Shown: one piece after another, positions 11,037 to 21,060 of the stretch | Layout of the letters: every line of letters starts with the position of its first letter | Numbering within the stretch: the first letter of the stretch is position 1 | Assembly (NCBI GenBank): GCA_001970955.1 | Contig: MPUH01000123.1 | Span: 1-64,000 of the forward strand | DNA: 64,000 bases | Source: Stentor coeruleus | Lineage: Eukaryota; Ciliophora; Heterotrichea; Heterotrichida; Stentoridae | Direction of reading: 5' to 3' | Made by a program: the position numbers and the translations under genes | Notes under the pieces: model-generated | The model's input: the letters and a program-made list of their open reading frames with translations, nothing else | Database searches by the model: none | What the model was told of the DNA's origin: nothing

Positions 11037-11561
11037 ATGGAACTTCAGAATTTTCAAGAGTTTAACTACAGAAAGCGCTATTTATCATCCGAAGACCAAC
11101 TATCAAAAACTACCTCAGGGACCTTATCTCGGCCAAAAGCCCTTCAATCTCGAGTAGTAAAGCAACGGCAAAACGAAATAAGCCAATCTAATCATATTCT
11201 ATTGAAAAAAATGCTTGAAATCGATTCCCATTCCTCATTTTTCAATTCAATCAAACACAAACCTTCAGCTATTGCTGTAAACCCTTCATACAAAATTGTC
11301 AAAAACCAAAAAAAGCTGAAAAACGAAAACGTGCTCTTAAAAAAAAGACTAGAAAAGGTCAAATCTCATTATGCGTTAAAGGATTTAAAAAAACATCAAA
11401 AATATTCTGAACAGCTTCAGAAGTTGTCGTCGAAAAATTGTTTAAACTCGTCGGAGTTCTTGAAAAAACAGGAAGAAGATTTGAAGCATATAGAGAAAAT
11501 GCTCCAGCAGGAACTTAGAAGACAGAAAATGTATCAAAAAGCTTTTTCTTGGATAAACTAA
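11037..11561 (+). CDS. CFAP97/hemingway-like protein
   Basis: A 174-residue basic protein with predicted helices. Two stretches, around residues 43-60 (Arg/Gln-rich run ending in NHILLKKMLEID) and 82-110 (NPSYKIVKNQKKLKNENVLL), resemble the repeated motif of the CFAP97/hemingway family: a basic helix, then ENxxLLxRL, then a short linker. That family acts in cilia and flagella. The C-terminal third is a coiled coil. There is no signal peptide or membrane segment. Family assignment is by eye and moderate; a plain coiled-coil protein is the alternative. The upstream flank is C-rich, which supports a promoter there. Confidence 0.55.
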   Translation: MELQNFQEFNYRKRYLSSEDQLSKTTSGTLSRPKALQSRVVKQRQNEISQSNHILLKKMLEIDSHSSFFNSIKHKPSAIAVNPSYKIVKNQKKLKNENVLLKKRLEKVKSHYALKDLKKHQKYSEQLQKLSSKNCLNSSEFLKKQEEDLKHIEKMLQQELRRQKMYQKAFSWIN

Positions 11562-12418
11562 AAGATATAAATAGTAATTGCTAAATATAGTAAATGATAT
11601 AAAGTAGTTTTTATTGTTATATTAATGTTTACGATATGTGTTTGTGTATAAAGGATTAAGTGTATAAAAAGAAAGGTTATTTTAAACTTAATTAGAATTT
11701 ATCAATTGTTAAAAAATTATGATCTTTTTATTGTATAAGTGATTAAGTTTTTATTAGATTTTTGTTTGTTACTAACAAGTATTTTAAAAAGAAGCTAAGA
11801 AAGAGAAAAGATGTGAGTTTTTGTATTGATATATTGTAAAATTTTATATTATTTAGTTATCGAATAATATCTTACTTTTTTGATTACAGAATATTTGCTT
11901 TTTATAGTTGATGTTGAAGAAAATATTTTTTGTGGTTTAAACTTTGATATGCTAAATACTATAGTTTTATATTATTAATATAGATTCGCATAGATAGTTG
12001 CTTAGAATAATTTATACCTAACTATAATTCTTATAAAATTTATCATCGATGCATACATTTCAATTTAGTATTTTTTATATCAGATATAGAATTGAGATCT
12101 TATAAAATAGAATATTAGGAATATTTATCTTTGTCTTAGGTATGGATTTTTTAAATTTTATAGCTAATTTTAATTAAACCCAGTAAGAAGTATCACAGCT
12201 TTTAAGTGTCTATTAGTATTTGCAGATAAGTTTTCCAATAAAAAGTTTATATAAAATTAAGTGAATCATTTGAATAAATCAAGTTATCATCTATTATTAT
12301 ATCAAGTAAAGCTTTTATTTACCCTTTGAATATTCCGTCCCAAAATTATCCTTGCAAAGATAAAAAGTTAATTTTTAACTATACCAAGTATTCTATTGTA
12401 AATGTAATAATAAAATAA
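11562..12418. other. non-coding spacer
   Basis: Very AT-rich and G/T-leaning just after the preceding gene. No open frame with protein-like composition and no RNA gene was seen. Confidence 0.45.
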
Positions 12419-12760
12419 ATGAATAAAAGCCCAATATTCTGTAAATACAAGAAAGTGCTTGTTGATGTGCAGAGGACCCCAATTAAACTCCCTAAATTAG
12501 AAGAACTGAAAAAACCATCGTTTTAGTGAATTACTCAAAAAATTAAAGAAGTCAATTTTGCGTTAACTCAAAGAAGGTATTCGAATTTCATTATTCTCAC
12601 ACCAACATTAACTAGAGATAACTCGTGTAAAGACACAAATCTAGATTATACTACATGGAAAGGTCTTGCTGAAGAAAATAAAGAGTACAAGAAAATGCTT
12701 AAAGTTATTGAAAGGCAAAATCAAAAATTAAGCAGACTTAAGAGAATTATACATAATTAA
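12419..12760 (+). pseudogene. 114-codon frame with a double stop
   Basis: An ATG opens 35 codons, followed by TAG TGA, and then the same frame stays open for 76 more codons to a TAA at 12758-12760. The second part reads like real protein: a short helical C-terminus containing YTTWKGLAEENKEYKK and a Lys/Arg-rich end. No 15- or 16-nt GT..AG segment can remove the two stops. Either this is a decayed gene or the sequence carries an error. It may be related to the CFAP97-like gene just upstream, since both end in Glu-Asn/Lys helices, but that is a weak impression. Confidence 0.4.
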
Positions 12761-13493
12761 TTGTAAAGATTATAGAGTAAAAGTTTGGAATTGGGAAAAT
12801 AAGATGAGGAGTTTGTGGAAATCGGGAAGGTTTTGGGTGTTTTTAGTAGAAAATTATTTAATGATAAGACTAAGATCATTTTTTTATAGAGAATGATGAG
12901 GATAGTATTGATGAATTTAGATTTTGAAGTGGAAAGTGCTTTGAAATTATTATTTGGTTTTGTTAATTTTGGTTTAAATAATTTATAGAAGTATTTGATA
13001 TAATATACTTTTATATATTTTATAATGAAAAGAAATTCTTTTGAATTTTTTATTTTAATATAAAGGTAAAGATTCATAGTGTTACGGGTTATGATAATCA
13101 GAGTAAGATTTATGATTTTTTAGTTATTGCAAAATTTTAGTGGGAAACTAATTTATTAAATTTGCCTCAAAAGACATAACTAGTAAATCTAATAATCCAC
13201 CTCCTCTTTTCACCCAAAAAGCATCACACAACCAAGCATCTTTCCACAAAATTCACTATTTCAGGATCAATTTTTCAAATCTTCTCAAAAACCTTATCTA
13301 AAAATTCCAAAAATCCTCATCCCAAATTTCAAAATCTCATCTTTTAATATACATCTTTCTATTTACTAANACATCTTTTCACAAAATTCACTATTTCAGG
13401 ATCAATTTTTCAAATCTTCTCAAAAACCTTATCTAAAAACTCCAAAAATCCTCATCCCAAATTTCAAAATCTCATCTTTTAATATACATCTTT
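12761..13493. other. non-coding spacer with contig junction
   Basis: Low-complexity AT-rich sequence. The right half is C-rich on the plus strand, meaning G-rich on the coding strand of the minus gene that ends at 13494, which is the usual 3'-flank pattern here. It contains most of the duplicated block around the N at 13370. Confidence 0.5.
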
Positions 13494-13504
13494 CTATTTA
13501 CTAA
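13237..13504. repeat. 133-bp repeat flanking an N
   Basis: Bases about 13237-13369 and 13372-13504 are nearly identical (about two differences) on either side of the N at 13370. The right copy runs into the 3' end of the minus-strand gene. This is best read as unmerged contig ends, possibly from two slightly different haplotypes. Confidence 0.8.
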
Positions 13505-14351
13505 CAAGTTTATCAACAATTTGCAAGTTTTCTTTCACTTGCTGGTCGACTTTATGCAATTTCATCCATTTCGCGCCTAATTCCTGTGCATAATCAAAAT
13601 CCCTCTCTTTATTACACCTCATCTGTTCCCTGCGCATATTTTCCTTTAACACCCCAACAAATTCTTTAAAACTCTCCCTTTCCTGTTCTTTTTCATTTTT
13701 CCTCTGTTGCCTTCTTTGTTCTAAAGCATCCTGTCTTTGTAAATGTTTATTTTTTTCTCTCAACAACTCATCATGTATTTTCTTTTTATTTTCAAAATCT
13801 AACTTCAATTTAGCTTCTTTTGCCGCTTGAAACTCATTTTCAATTCTTTTCCTTTCTGATATTTTACAACATCTAATTTGATTATCTTGTAAAGACTTAA
13901 AATTCACAGCCATTTGTGTATTAAAAGACATGTGTTCTTTTATTTCATTTTGTGTTTTTATGTCTATAGAATGTTTTGCTTTACGCCAATCATCACGCAT
14001 AAGTTTATTTTCAAAGAGGAAAGAACTATTAATTTCGCTTTCAAGACGATTAATTTCTTCTCTGCATGCATGAACGTCGAATTTTGGTGTAGGGATTCCA
14101 TCAGGTGTGAATTTTTCTCTTACAAAATCAGCTTTTGTAAACATCTTTGAAGAGTTAAGAGTGAAGTCTATGCTTTGATTCTCTGAACGAGGCCGGGCAA
14201 TTCTTTGAGGAGTTGGGGTAACTGTTTGTCTGGGTTTTGTTGGAGTTTTAGCCTGAGGAGTTTCGATGTATCTTAGTGAAGTTGTTGACTTTTTACGGTA
14301 GTTCTTTGAAAGTTGGTTGGGAGTGTGGCAAGACTTAACTACGTGATGCAT
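13494..14351 (-). CDS. coiled-coil protein, unknown function
   Basis: A 285-residue, highly charged protein with no recognised domain. The first 60 residues are Thr/Pro/Lys-rich and probably disordered, with repeated TPT/TPQ motifs. From about residue 95 to the end it is almost entirely helical, rich in Glu, Lys, Arg and Gln, with typical coiled-coil spacing. There is no signal peptide or membrane segment. The composition resembles ciliate cytoskeletal or ciliary structural proteins, but that is only an impression. It ends in TAG at 13494-13496, inside the duplicated block next to the contig junction. The right copy is intact, so the gene appears complete. Confidence 0.75.
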   Translation of the reverse strand: MHHVVKSCHTPNQLSKNYRKKSTTSLRYIETPQAKTPTKPRQTVTPTPQRIARPRSENQSIDFTLNSSKMFTKADFVREKFTPDGIPTPKFDVHACREEINRLESEINSSFLFENKLMRDDWRKAKHSIDIKTQNEIKEHMSFNTQMAVNFKSLQDNQIRCCKISERKRIENEFQAAKEAKLKLDFENKKKIHDELLREKNKHLQRQDALEQRRQQRKNEKEQERESFKEFVGVLKENMRREQMRCNKERDFDYAQELGAKWMKLHKVDQQVKENLQIVDKLVSK

Positions 14352-15142
14352 TTTTTAACGGAATTATATTTTGATTTACCTTATTTGCTTGTAAATTTTA
14401 ATGTTTTCGTATTGATATTGAAGGAAAGGTATTTGTTTTGTGGTAAAAGATAGAGAAGGGAAAATTTAAAATAGAGGAGGATTAGGTTAGGATTTTTAGG
14501 TGTTGAGGATAAGATTGAAATTTTAAGATAAGTTGTATAGGAAGATAATGATTTGTTTTAAAATTTTGAAGTTTGTATATATTTGAATAAATTAGGTTTT
14601 GAATAAAATTTTTGATTTCATAAAGCGGATTTAAGTGAAAAAATATCATGAATGATTTTTAAATTTTGGCATTTTAGGGATAAGATATGGGGTTTATGAT
14701 GAATATAGTTTGATTTGGGTATTAAATGCAAGATAAGTTTTTAAATTGTTATTTTATGAAATGGTGGTTTTGTAAGAATTGATAAAATGTATGTTATTAT
14801 TTATATTTATGATAAGGGTTGATAAGAAAATTGATATAATATTTTATAAAAAAAACTTGTCCTAAGATTTCTATGAAAATTTATTTTGTTATGAAGACTA
14901 TATTTTTTATATAATAATTTTGATATTCTAAGCATTTAATTTTTGCATTTGGCTTTTGAGATTGTGGTGGGAAGTAGTTTTGCTGATTCATAATCAGAGT
15001 AAAATTTTATTAAAATAATTATTCTATAAATTGCCTAATCAAGTTGTATAAATAAAATTATTTTAGATGATACTTGATAGAATTTTCTTTTATAATGATT
15101 TAGAAAATAGTTAAATACAGCGTATTATTTAATAAATTACAA
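14352..15142. other. divergent intergenic region
   Basis: This lies between two genes transcribed away from each other. The left half is G-rich on the plus strand, that is C-rich on the coding strand of the minus gene, matching upstream flanks in the window. No further gene or RNA is visible. Confidence 0.5.
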
Positions 15143-16165
15143 ATGAGAGATCAACATTTTGGATTAAGTCTTATACATCAAAGTCCTTTACCAATAATTT
15201 TCTGTGCAATGTACTTTATTGTTTTAGTTATCTCTGTATGGAAAATGATCTTAACTCTAAAACAACCTGGATCAGCTGTTACATATAGACAGATGTTTTT
15301 CTATATTGTCTTAGCAATCATTGGAATATGTAAATTTTACATAGTAAGAATGATCTGGTCTCTGGAATCATTTATCAAATACAATGTGTCTACTTACCTA
15401 CTTTTAGACTCTTTAGCATGTGTCCTATTAGGTCTTCTCGGCCTGACATTCTCTTTACTTTGGTATGAAATGTATTTATCATCAAAAGTTTTATTATCTG
15501 CACATTCTTATAAAGTTTATATGTTCACTGCTATAAGTTCATATATTTTGATAAACTTGAGCTCTTTGTTCATTCACGTATTTTTTATTTATATTAATGC
15601 GTTTTCTGATGAGGTTATAGTAACTGTTATAGGCTCTTTAGATATCTCAATATCATTCTTATGTGCGATTTTGCTGATTATCTCAGGAAAACTACTTATG
15701 AAAAATTTGAAATTCGCTTTTGATGGAGAGTTTTATAAGATTATAATCAGAAGAATTAGATCTATAACAATATGTTCAGGATTAGTTTACTTTTTCAAAA
15801 CTTTTATTCCGATTTTATCATGGTTTTATATAAAATATGGTCATGGAGAATATTATTGGTTAGAGTAATTGAAATATAGTATTTTTATTGTTATTCTTTA
15901 CTATATTGGCATGGAAGTATGCCCTGTATTTGTTATTTTAATAATCTTGAAGGTATCAAGTATTGATAATAATGAAGAAGATTTATTACCTTCTATTCTA
16001 TTGTCAAATGATGAACAAATGTGCAAGAATAGAGAAAGTTCAAGGAAAATACTTAGTAAGAGGTTGCTTATTTCTTATAGTGAGTCAAAAAGATCTTTTG
16101 CAAGCTTTTTTATTGAAAAAGAAATCAAAAGCTGTCCGTCTAAGCCAGCTTGGGCATTTCATTAG
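15143..16165 (+). CDS. seven-helix TOM1/THH1-like membrane protein
   Basis: Two exons joined across a 15-nt intron (15865-15879) give a 335-residue protein with seven hydrophobic helices. The loops, a TM2-TM3 stretch with IGICKFYIVRM, and the last helix YYIGMEVCPVFVILIIL recall the THH1/TOM1/TOM3 family, GPCR-like proteins common in ciliates. The C-terminal tail (about 60 residues) is polar and rich in Ser, Glu and Lys. Without the intron the frame stops right after the sixth helix; splicing restores the seventh, which is strong evidence for the intron. Ligand and partner are unknown. The UBL5 gene starts 22 bp after its stop. Confidence 0.8.
15865..15879 (+). other. 15-nt intron
   Basis: Sequence gtaattgaaatatag. 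Removing it joins Trp-Leu-Asp to the seventh membrane helix in frame. Confidence 0.9.
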
Positions 16166-16187
16166 TTTTTAATTTGTAATTAATATA

Positions 16188-16418
16188 ATGGAGAGGATGA
16201 TTGAAGTTATCTGTAATGACCGCCTAGGGCATAAAGTGCGAGTTAAATGCTTACCTTCAGACACCATTAGGGATTTCAAGCTCCTGATCTCTGCGCATAT
16301 AGGTACCCGTCCAGATAAAATAAGACTTCAAAAAGCTAACATAATTTTCAAAGACCATATAATATTAGCAGATTATGAAATTCATGATGGTATGAGTTTA
16401 GAAATGTACTACAATTAA
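16188..16418 (+). CDS. UBL5: ubiquitin-like protein UBL5/Hub1
   Basis: This 76-residue protein is a near full-length match to UBL5/Hub1. It has the opening [18 protein letters not shown]-type strand, the [10 protein letters not shown] helix, IIFKDHI, and the ending [15 protein letters not shown] with the double Tyr that replaces the Gly-Gly of conjugatable ubiquitins. UBL5 acts without covalent attachment and binds spliceosome proteins with HIND motifs, affecting use of weak 5' splice sites. That makes it a relevant gene in a genome with 15-nt introns. Two extra residues precede the usual start; Met4 is an alternative start that would give exactly the animal N-terminus. Confidence 0.97.
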   Translation: MERMIEVICNDRLGHKVRVKCLPSDTIRDFKLLISAHIGTRPDKIRLQKANIIFKDHIILADYEIHDGMSLEMYYN

Positions 16419-17199
16419 ACTATATAATATTTAAAATTCTAAACTTAAAACACTTTATTTATTATTTTAAGCGTATATTTTTAATACTACTTTTTAGCAT
16501 TTTTTACTTACTCAGATTACTTTTTAATAATAACATGTATAAGGATCTGATAATATATTGAGAAATATTATTTAATTATCATAATACAATTCGACCTTAT
16601 CTAAAATTTTTATAAAACTCATCAGCGAATTCAAAGTTTTTTATATTTTTTTATTATAATCATTGAATTTTTGATATATAAGTATAGATTAAACTTCGCA
16701 TTTGCTATATGTTTTATAAGGGTTTCTTGGTTTAAAGTTTCAGGAATATTTAAATCTTTTTCATGTAGTATATAGAAGATAATAACAAAATCATTTCTTT
16801 CTAAGATTCTTTTATCAAGGTATTAGTTTTGCTATTTCTTATTATGAAAAAGCTTTAAGTATGTAAGTCCGGCCTCTATGGCTGATACCATACTAGATTT
16901 ATTAAATTAACCAAAAATCCATCTAAATTAAATAATACCAAAAACACCCTATAATATTTTACACAAACATACAAAAAAAGATAAAAACTCATAAATTTCA
17001 TAATCTTTACAATAAATAAAATTCCTCATATAATAAAATCCTTAAAAATCAAAATATTCCCAATACAAATCCATCAATCCAATTAAAAAAAAACTTAAAA
17101 CCAAAACTATGCATAAACATAAACCCCAACTCATTTCCTTCCAACCATATTATCATCATATATTTTCCATAATCTTATATATTATTCCTACAAGGTAAA
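16419..17199. other. non-coding spacer
   Basis: AT-rich. The 300 bases before the Rab gene are strongly C-rich and almost free of G on the plus strand. A small hairpin in a locally GC-rich patch lies at 16877-16892 (TATGG, loop CTGATA, CCATA); its role is unknown. No gene seen. Confidence 0.5.
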
Positions 17200-17820
17200 A
17201 TGGTATCAAACCAAGAAGAAGTGTACAAAATCGTAACTCTTGGCGAAGAAAATGTTGGAAAAACCAGTCTGATAACAAGATACGCTCAAAACAAATTCCA
17301 TAAATCTCGCAAATCAACAGAAAGCATAGACAGCATAAACAAGCTTATCGTAATCAAAGGTAAAGATATAAAATTAAACATATGGGATACAGCTGGCCAA
17401 GAAAGATTCCATGTAGTTGCCCCAAATTATTATCGTGGAGCTCTTGGAGCCATATTAGTCTATGACATTACTGAAAAACAAAGCTTTGAAGTTGTAGTTA
17501 GATGGGTTAATGAATTATCAATGCAAGGTGAAGAAGGTATACAAATGGTTATAGTAGGTAATAAATCAGATTTAGAATATAAAAGAGATATTCCTGATTC
17601 TACTGCTTTAGAATATGCACAAATGATTCATGCACCTCATTATCATACAAGTGCAAGAACTGGGGATAATGTTGAAGAAGCTTTTTTAAAACTTGCTGAT
17701 ATGATTTATAATAAAAAAACTGGTAGGAAAAGTACAGCAAGGTGTAGTCGTAGGACAAGAGGAGTTAGTGTAGATCGAAGAATAAGTAATGCTAACCCAC
17801 CTAAGAAATCTTGTTGTTGA
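17200..17820 (+). CDS. Rab21-like small GTPase
   Basis: A 206-residue Rab with all nucleotide-binding motifs: GEENVGKTS (15-23), WDTAGQERF (62-70), NKSD and TSAR. The switch and interswitch text (RFHVVAPNYYRGALGAILVYDIT) and YHTSA are closest to Rab21/Rab5-group proteins that work on early endosomes. The hypervariable tail is Arg/Lys/Ser-rich and ends KKSCC, a double-geranylgeranylation signal. The TGA stop comes immediately after the two Cys, which shows that TGA really terminates here. The N-terminus is short and the start is unambiguous. Confidence 0.95.
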   Translation: MVSNQEEVYKIVTLGEENVGKTSLITRYAQNKFHKSRKSTESIDSINKLIVIKGKDIKLNIWDTAGQERFHVVAPNYYRGALGAILVYDITEKQSFEVVVRWVNELSMQGEEGIQMVIVGNKSDLEYKRDIPDSTALEYAQMIHAPHYHTSARTGDNVEEAFLKLADMIYNKKTGRKSTARCSRRTRGVSVDRRISNANPPKKSCC

Positions 17821-17858
17821 AAAGATTAAGTTTTTAGTTTATTTTAAGTTAAGAGTTT

Positions 17859-18356
17859 TCATTTTTGCTTTTTTTGGAAGGATTTTCTTTTAAGTTCCCT
17901 TTCTGCTTGCATTCTTCGCTATGTAGTTTTTACAAGTCTTTCTTGTCTTAGCATTTTTTGAAGTTCTTGTATACTTTTGCCTTCAGCGTCTTCGGTTAAA
18001 AAACTTTTTTTACTAATAGAACTTTTTCTACTTTTTCTGTTGCTTATTACTGAAGTTGATGTTCTAGATTTTACTTGAGGTAAATCTAATGGATTTTGAT
18101 TAATAACTGGCCTTGAGTATTTCCCTCTAACTTCAGAATAAATATTAAGATTTCCAAGGTTTGGTAATAACTGTTGTCTTGAAGATGGATGATTAGAAGA
18201 TAAGTCGTTAGGGACAATTTTGTATATAAGTTTGGTGTTAGGATTTTCCGATTGAGGACTATTTTGAGATTACTTTATATGATATGCGGTTGAAATTTCT
18301 TTTTGGACACGCTGCTGCCAGGCTAAATGCTCGTCGAAGTAAGACAGGGAAACCAT
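17859..18356 (-). CDS. small basic protein, two 15-nt introns
   Basis: This gene appears only after removing two introns (18259-18273 and 17919-17933). The three exons join in one frame to a 155-residue protein that starts at the ATG at 18354-18356 and ends in TGA at 17859. The N-terminus includes YFDEHLAWQQRVQKEI. The middle is Ser/Pro/Asn-rich and probably disordered, and the C-terminus is a charged helix (ELQKMLRQERL joined to RRMQAERELKR). No family was recognised. Both introns have the same form as the others in the window. It is tail-to-tail with the Rab gene, with 38 bp between stops. Confidence 0.8.
17919..17933 (-). other. 15-nt intron
   Basis: On the minus strand gtaaaaactacatag. 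It contains an in-frame TAG, and removing it keeps the C-terminal helix in frame. Confidence 0.85.
18259..18273 (-). other. 15-nt intron
   Basis: On the minus strand gtaatctcaaaatag. Removing it bypasses a TAA and joins exon 1 to exon 2 in frame. Confidence 0.85.
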
Positions 18357-18662
18357 TTTAATATTTTTTATGAAGAAGTGGTTTAATGAAAAATCATTAA
18401 GAAAATTCGTTTGGGATAAGTAAGAGAATTTTAAATTGAAGTAGATATTCAGTTATAAAACCACAATTTTACAACTTTGATTTCTAAACTCACAATTTTA
18501 TTACAAAATCCTAACAATAATCATTACATTTTCTATTATCTTCTTATAACAAGCCTTCAAAAAAATCTATTAAAACTTGTTATAAAAATCTTTAAATCCA
18601 ATCATTAAACAAAAAATTTACCTGATTATTTGGACAATTTTCTCTCTACAAAAAAAATAACA
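18357..18662. other. non-coding spacer
   Basis: About 300 bases between two minus-strand genes. The left part is G-rich on the plus strand and the right part is C-rich and G-poor, following the upstream/downstream pattern of the flanking genes. Nothing else seen. Confidence 0.45.
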
Positions 18663-19574
18663 CTATTTAGTTAAATTAGCCTGAAAGACAATTTGACTGA
18701 TCTTGAAGAACATCTGATCATAAACTTCAAATTCTTCTGATGCATAAAGCCAAGTGCCATTAGTACTCGCATTATGTAGCATATCTCCATCAGCTAAAAT
18801 CCATCCAGAAGTTGGTGCATAAGTCAGTGTTGCATGACTTTTAGATAAACTTTCATCTCTTATTCTTACCTTACAATTATGTCCTCGTCCAATAACTACT
18901 CCACTTATACAATCAAGTCCGCTTAAATCCCTGAATAATCCTTACACTCTATAATTATCATCTCCTAATTTCCTAACTTCAACTTCAGGATTCGAAATAA
19001 TCTTGCTTTTAAAATTAAACAATAAAAAACTATTACCAATATTGATAATCATCCCATCTTTCATAACTAAAGCGTAGTCAAGTTTTATAAAAAGCCCGGG
19101 ACCTTTATTCAAATCTTTAATCCAGTAAGAGCCTGAATCAAGGTTATAGTAAATCATAAAAAACCTCCCATGAAGCTCTTGGCTTTTTTCTTGGTCTTTT
19201 AACGGGAGTTTATAATCATTGACTATTATCCCATCTTGCTTGTATTTGCAGCCGAAGAAAATATATCCATCTAAAGTCCCCCGGGATGATTCAATCAATC
19301 CAGTTGGTTTTATTATAAGGAAATCGTGTGTTGGTAAATTTACAATTTTCAGGGTTAATGTATAGTAAATTTCTATTCGCTTAAGTTTTTTCATTCGCTT
19401 CAGCATATCAGAGACTTGAAAATCTGCCTGACCTCGAGGTAAAGAAACAGCATTGGGTGAAAAAATATAATCTTCGTTACCTTCGCGGTATGTAACAGAT
19501 TGCACAGAGATTTCTGAGTTTTTTAAAGTTGTGTTGTTGTCACAGCATCCTACATTCCCAACTCCCATATTCAA
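18663..19574 (-). CDS. double FHA-domain protein
   Basis: Two exons joined across a 15-nt intron (18931-18945) give 298 residues. The second exon completes a clear C-terminal FHA domain: VVIGRGHNCKVRI, then SKSHATLTY, a Trp-containing strand, and NASTNGTWL. These are the GR, SxxH and NG signatures that bind phosphothreonine. An upstream region (about residues 130-200) looks like a weaker FHA fold with LHGRFF, YWIKDLNKGPGLF and MKDGMIINIGNSF. There is no kinase or RING domain attached. The likely role is a phosphopeptide-binding adaptor; the partner is unknown. Confidence 0.85.
18931..18945 (-). other. 15-nt intron
   Basis: On the minus strand gtaaggattattcag. Removing it restores the second FHA domain. 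It differs at one base from the intron at 30849-30863. Confidence 0.92.
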
Positions 19575-19712
19575 AAATTATATTTTTGTCTTGATTTCAT
19601 TGAGAAAATTAAGTTTTTTTATTGAAAACCAAGGGTATACTATATGATTTAAGTGTTTCGCACTTGGATAAAAAGGAATTGTATAGTATCACCATGACCT
19701 CTGCTAAAATAA

Positions 19713-20228
19713 ATGGAATCATCACAGTCTATAGAAAACAACCCTCAACCTCTCAGCTACAAAGCCTATCTTTTCATGCTGAGATTATCCGAAGAAGGTT
19801 CAGAACTCTTGTCAATCCCCAAGGACTCTATTCTCAAAGAGCTTCTGACAATCCAACAAGAAATCAAACTGAATGAACTTGAAATCACTATTCTTGCCAT
19901 CTATCTCGAAAGATTTGGGTGGCTTTGTAGAGAGCCTCTTGATAAAACCCTAGCTTTTCTCTCATGGACAGCAAAGTGTATGCTTAATGAAAATCGTGGA
20001 GAAGCTGAGTCTATGCTTCAAAAAAAATATCGATTTTTCCATGAATACCCGAAATGGATTGCTAAATATAGAAAAGATCTTATTATTGGGTATATAGAAA
20101 TCAATTTTAAATATAAAAAACTTAGCAAAGCTGATGTAACAAGTGAAGAAATTGATTGCTATGATTATAACCTTGCTGTAACACAGCTTATAGAATCGTC
20201 AACAAGGCCAGAAAAATTAGAAGGTTAA
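19713..20228 (+). CDS. unknown helical protein
   Basis: A 171-residue soluble, mostly helical protein rich in Leu, Glu and Lys. It has a Trp-containing middle part (YLERFGWLCREPLDKTLAF, LSWTAKCML) and no signal peptide or membrane segment. No family was recognised. An out-of-frame ATG at 19694 precedes the chosen start and opens a 60-codon overlapping frame, so a different start or leaky scanning is possible. The gene is divergent from the FHA gene, with about 140 bp between starts. Confidence 0.65.
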   Translation: MESSQSIENNPQPLSYKAYLFMLRLSEEGSELLSIPKDSILKELLTIQQEIKLNELEITILAIYLERFGWLCREPLDKTLAFLSWTAKCMLNENRGEAESMLQKKYRFFHEYPKWIAKYRKDLIIGYIEINFKYKKLSKADVTSEEIDCYDYNLAVTQLIESSTRPEKLEG

Positions 20229-20610
20229 TTTTTAATTATCTGTATTCACTCACAATTTTAATAATCGACTTGGAATTTATTTTTTATATGAGTTTTTTAC
20301 TTTGTCGGTTATTTGTTTCCTACAAATGATTTCGATTTGATTTTTATGGGCTTTTTGATTATGGTTTGAGAGTTTTTACAATATTTTTAATGGACTAGGT
20401 TTTTGATTTTCGAATGTGATGCCCGTGTAAAATTTCTAATTTTGATTTCTTCATTTTTTCAAGAGCGTCTGAAAGTTTTTATAATATGAAGTCAGATTTT
20501 ATACACTTCTTAGTTGATATTATACCCTTTAAGAATACTTTTTTTACCTTATCTTTTCCTCATATCCTTTTATCAATTTCCTATATACTTAAAATAATAT
20601 TTAACAGTAA
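20229..20610. other. non-coding spacer
   Basis: Between two plus-strand genes. It is G/T-rich in the left two thirds and C-rich in the last 80 bases. No gene seen. Confidence 0.5.
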
Positions 20611-21060
20611 ATGGATATGATACCAATTGAAGAAAGGCAAGATTGCATCGACATTTTCGGTTTATTAGATAATAATAGAAACAATACAATCGATATTAAA
20701 GAACTTGGCACTGGACTTAGAACACTTGGTTTAAACCCAAGTATGAGTGAAATCAAATCAATGATGGAAAAATTTGATAACGATAGAACAAATACTTTAA
20801 CTTTTGATGAGTTTATTGAACTATATATTAACTCTTTGAGCAATAAAAGTAAAAGAGAAGAGGAAATAAGAGAACAGTTTAGAAAAATGGATAAGAATGG
20901 GGATGGAAAACTTTCATGTGAAGAATTGAAAGAGTTGCTTATGGAAGGTAATGAAGCTTTTAGTGATGAGGAGTTAAAGATGGTTTTTGAGGAATTTGAT
21001 AAGAATAATGATGGGAATATTGATATTTCAGAACTTTTGGAAGCGTTGATAGGGAATTAA
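20611..21060 (+). CDS. calmodulin-like EF-hand protein
   Basis: A 149-residue protein of calmodulin length with four EF-hand loops: DNNRNNTIDIKE, DNDRTNTLTFDE, DKNGDGKLSCEE and DKNNDGNIDISE. Loops 3 and 4 have the ideal D-x-D/N-G pattern. Loops 1 and 2 have Asn instead of Gly at position 6 and are probably weaker Ca2+ sites. It is too divergent to be canonical calmodulin; centrin- or calmodulin-like sensors are numerous in ciliates. There is no N-terminal myristoylation signal. Confidence 0.93.
   Translation: MDMIPIEERQDCIDIFGLLDNNRNNTIDIKELGTGLRTLGLNPSMSEIKSMMEKFDNDRTNTLTFDEFIELYINSLSNKSKREEEIREQFRKMDKNGDGKLSCEELKELLMEGNEAFSDEELKMVFEEFDKNNDGNIDISELLEALIGN

Noticed and set aside
12757-13077. 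106-codon minus-strand frame
   Set aside because: It consists almost only of Lys, Ile, Asn, Tyr, Phe and Leu, as expected from AT-rich DNA, with no domain or intron.
17200-17820. Reading TGA as Trp throughout the window
   Set aside because: The Rab ends CC-TGA, where the prenylation signal must be terminal, and several other intact genes end in TGA, while long intact genes use TGG for Trp.
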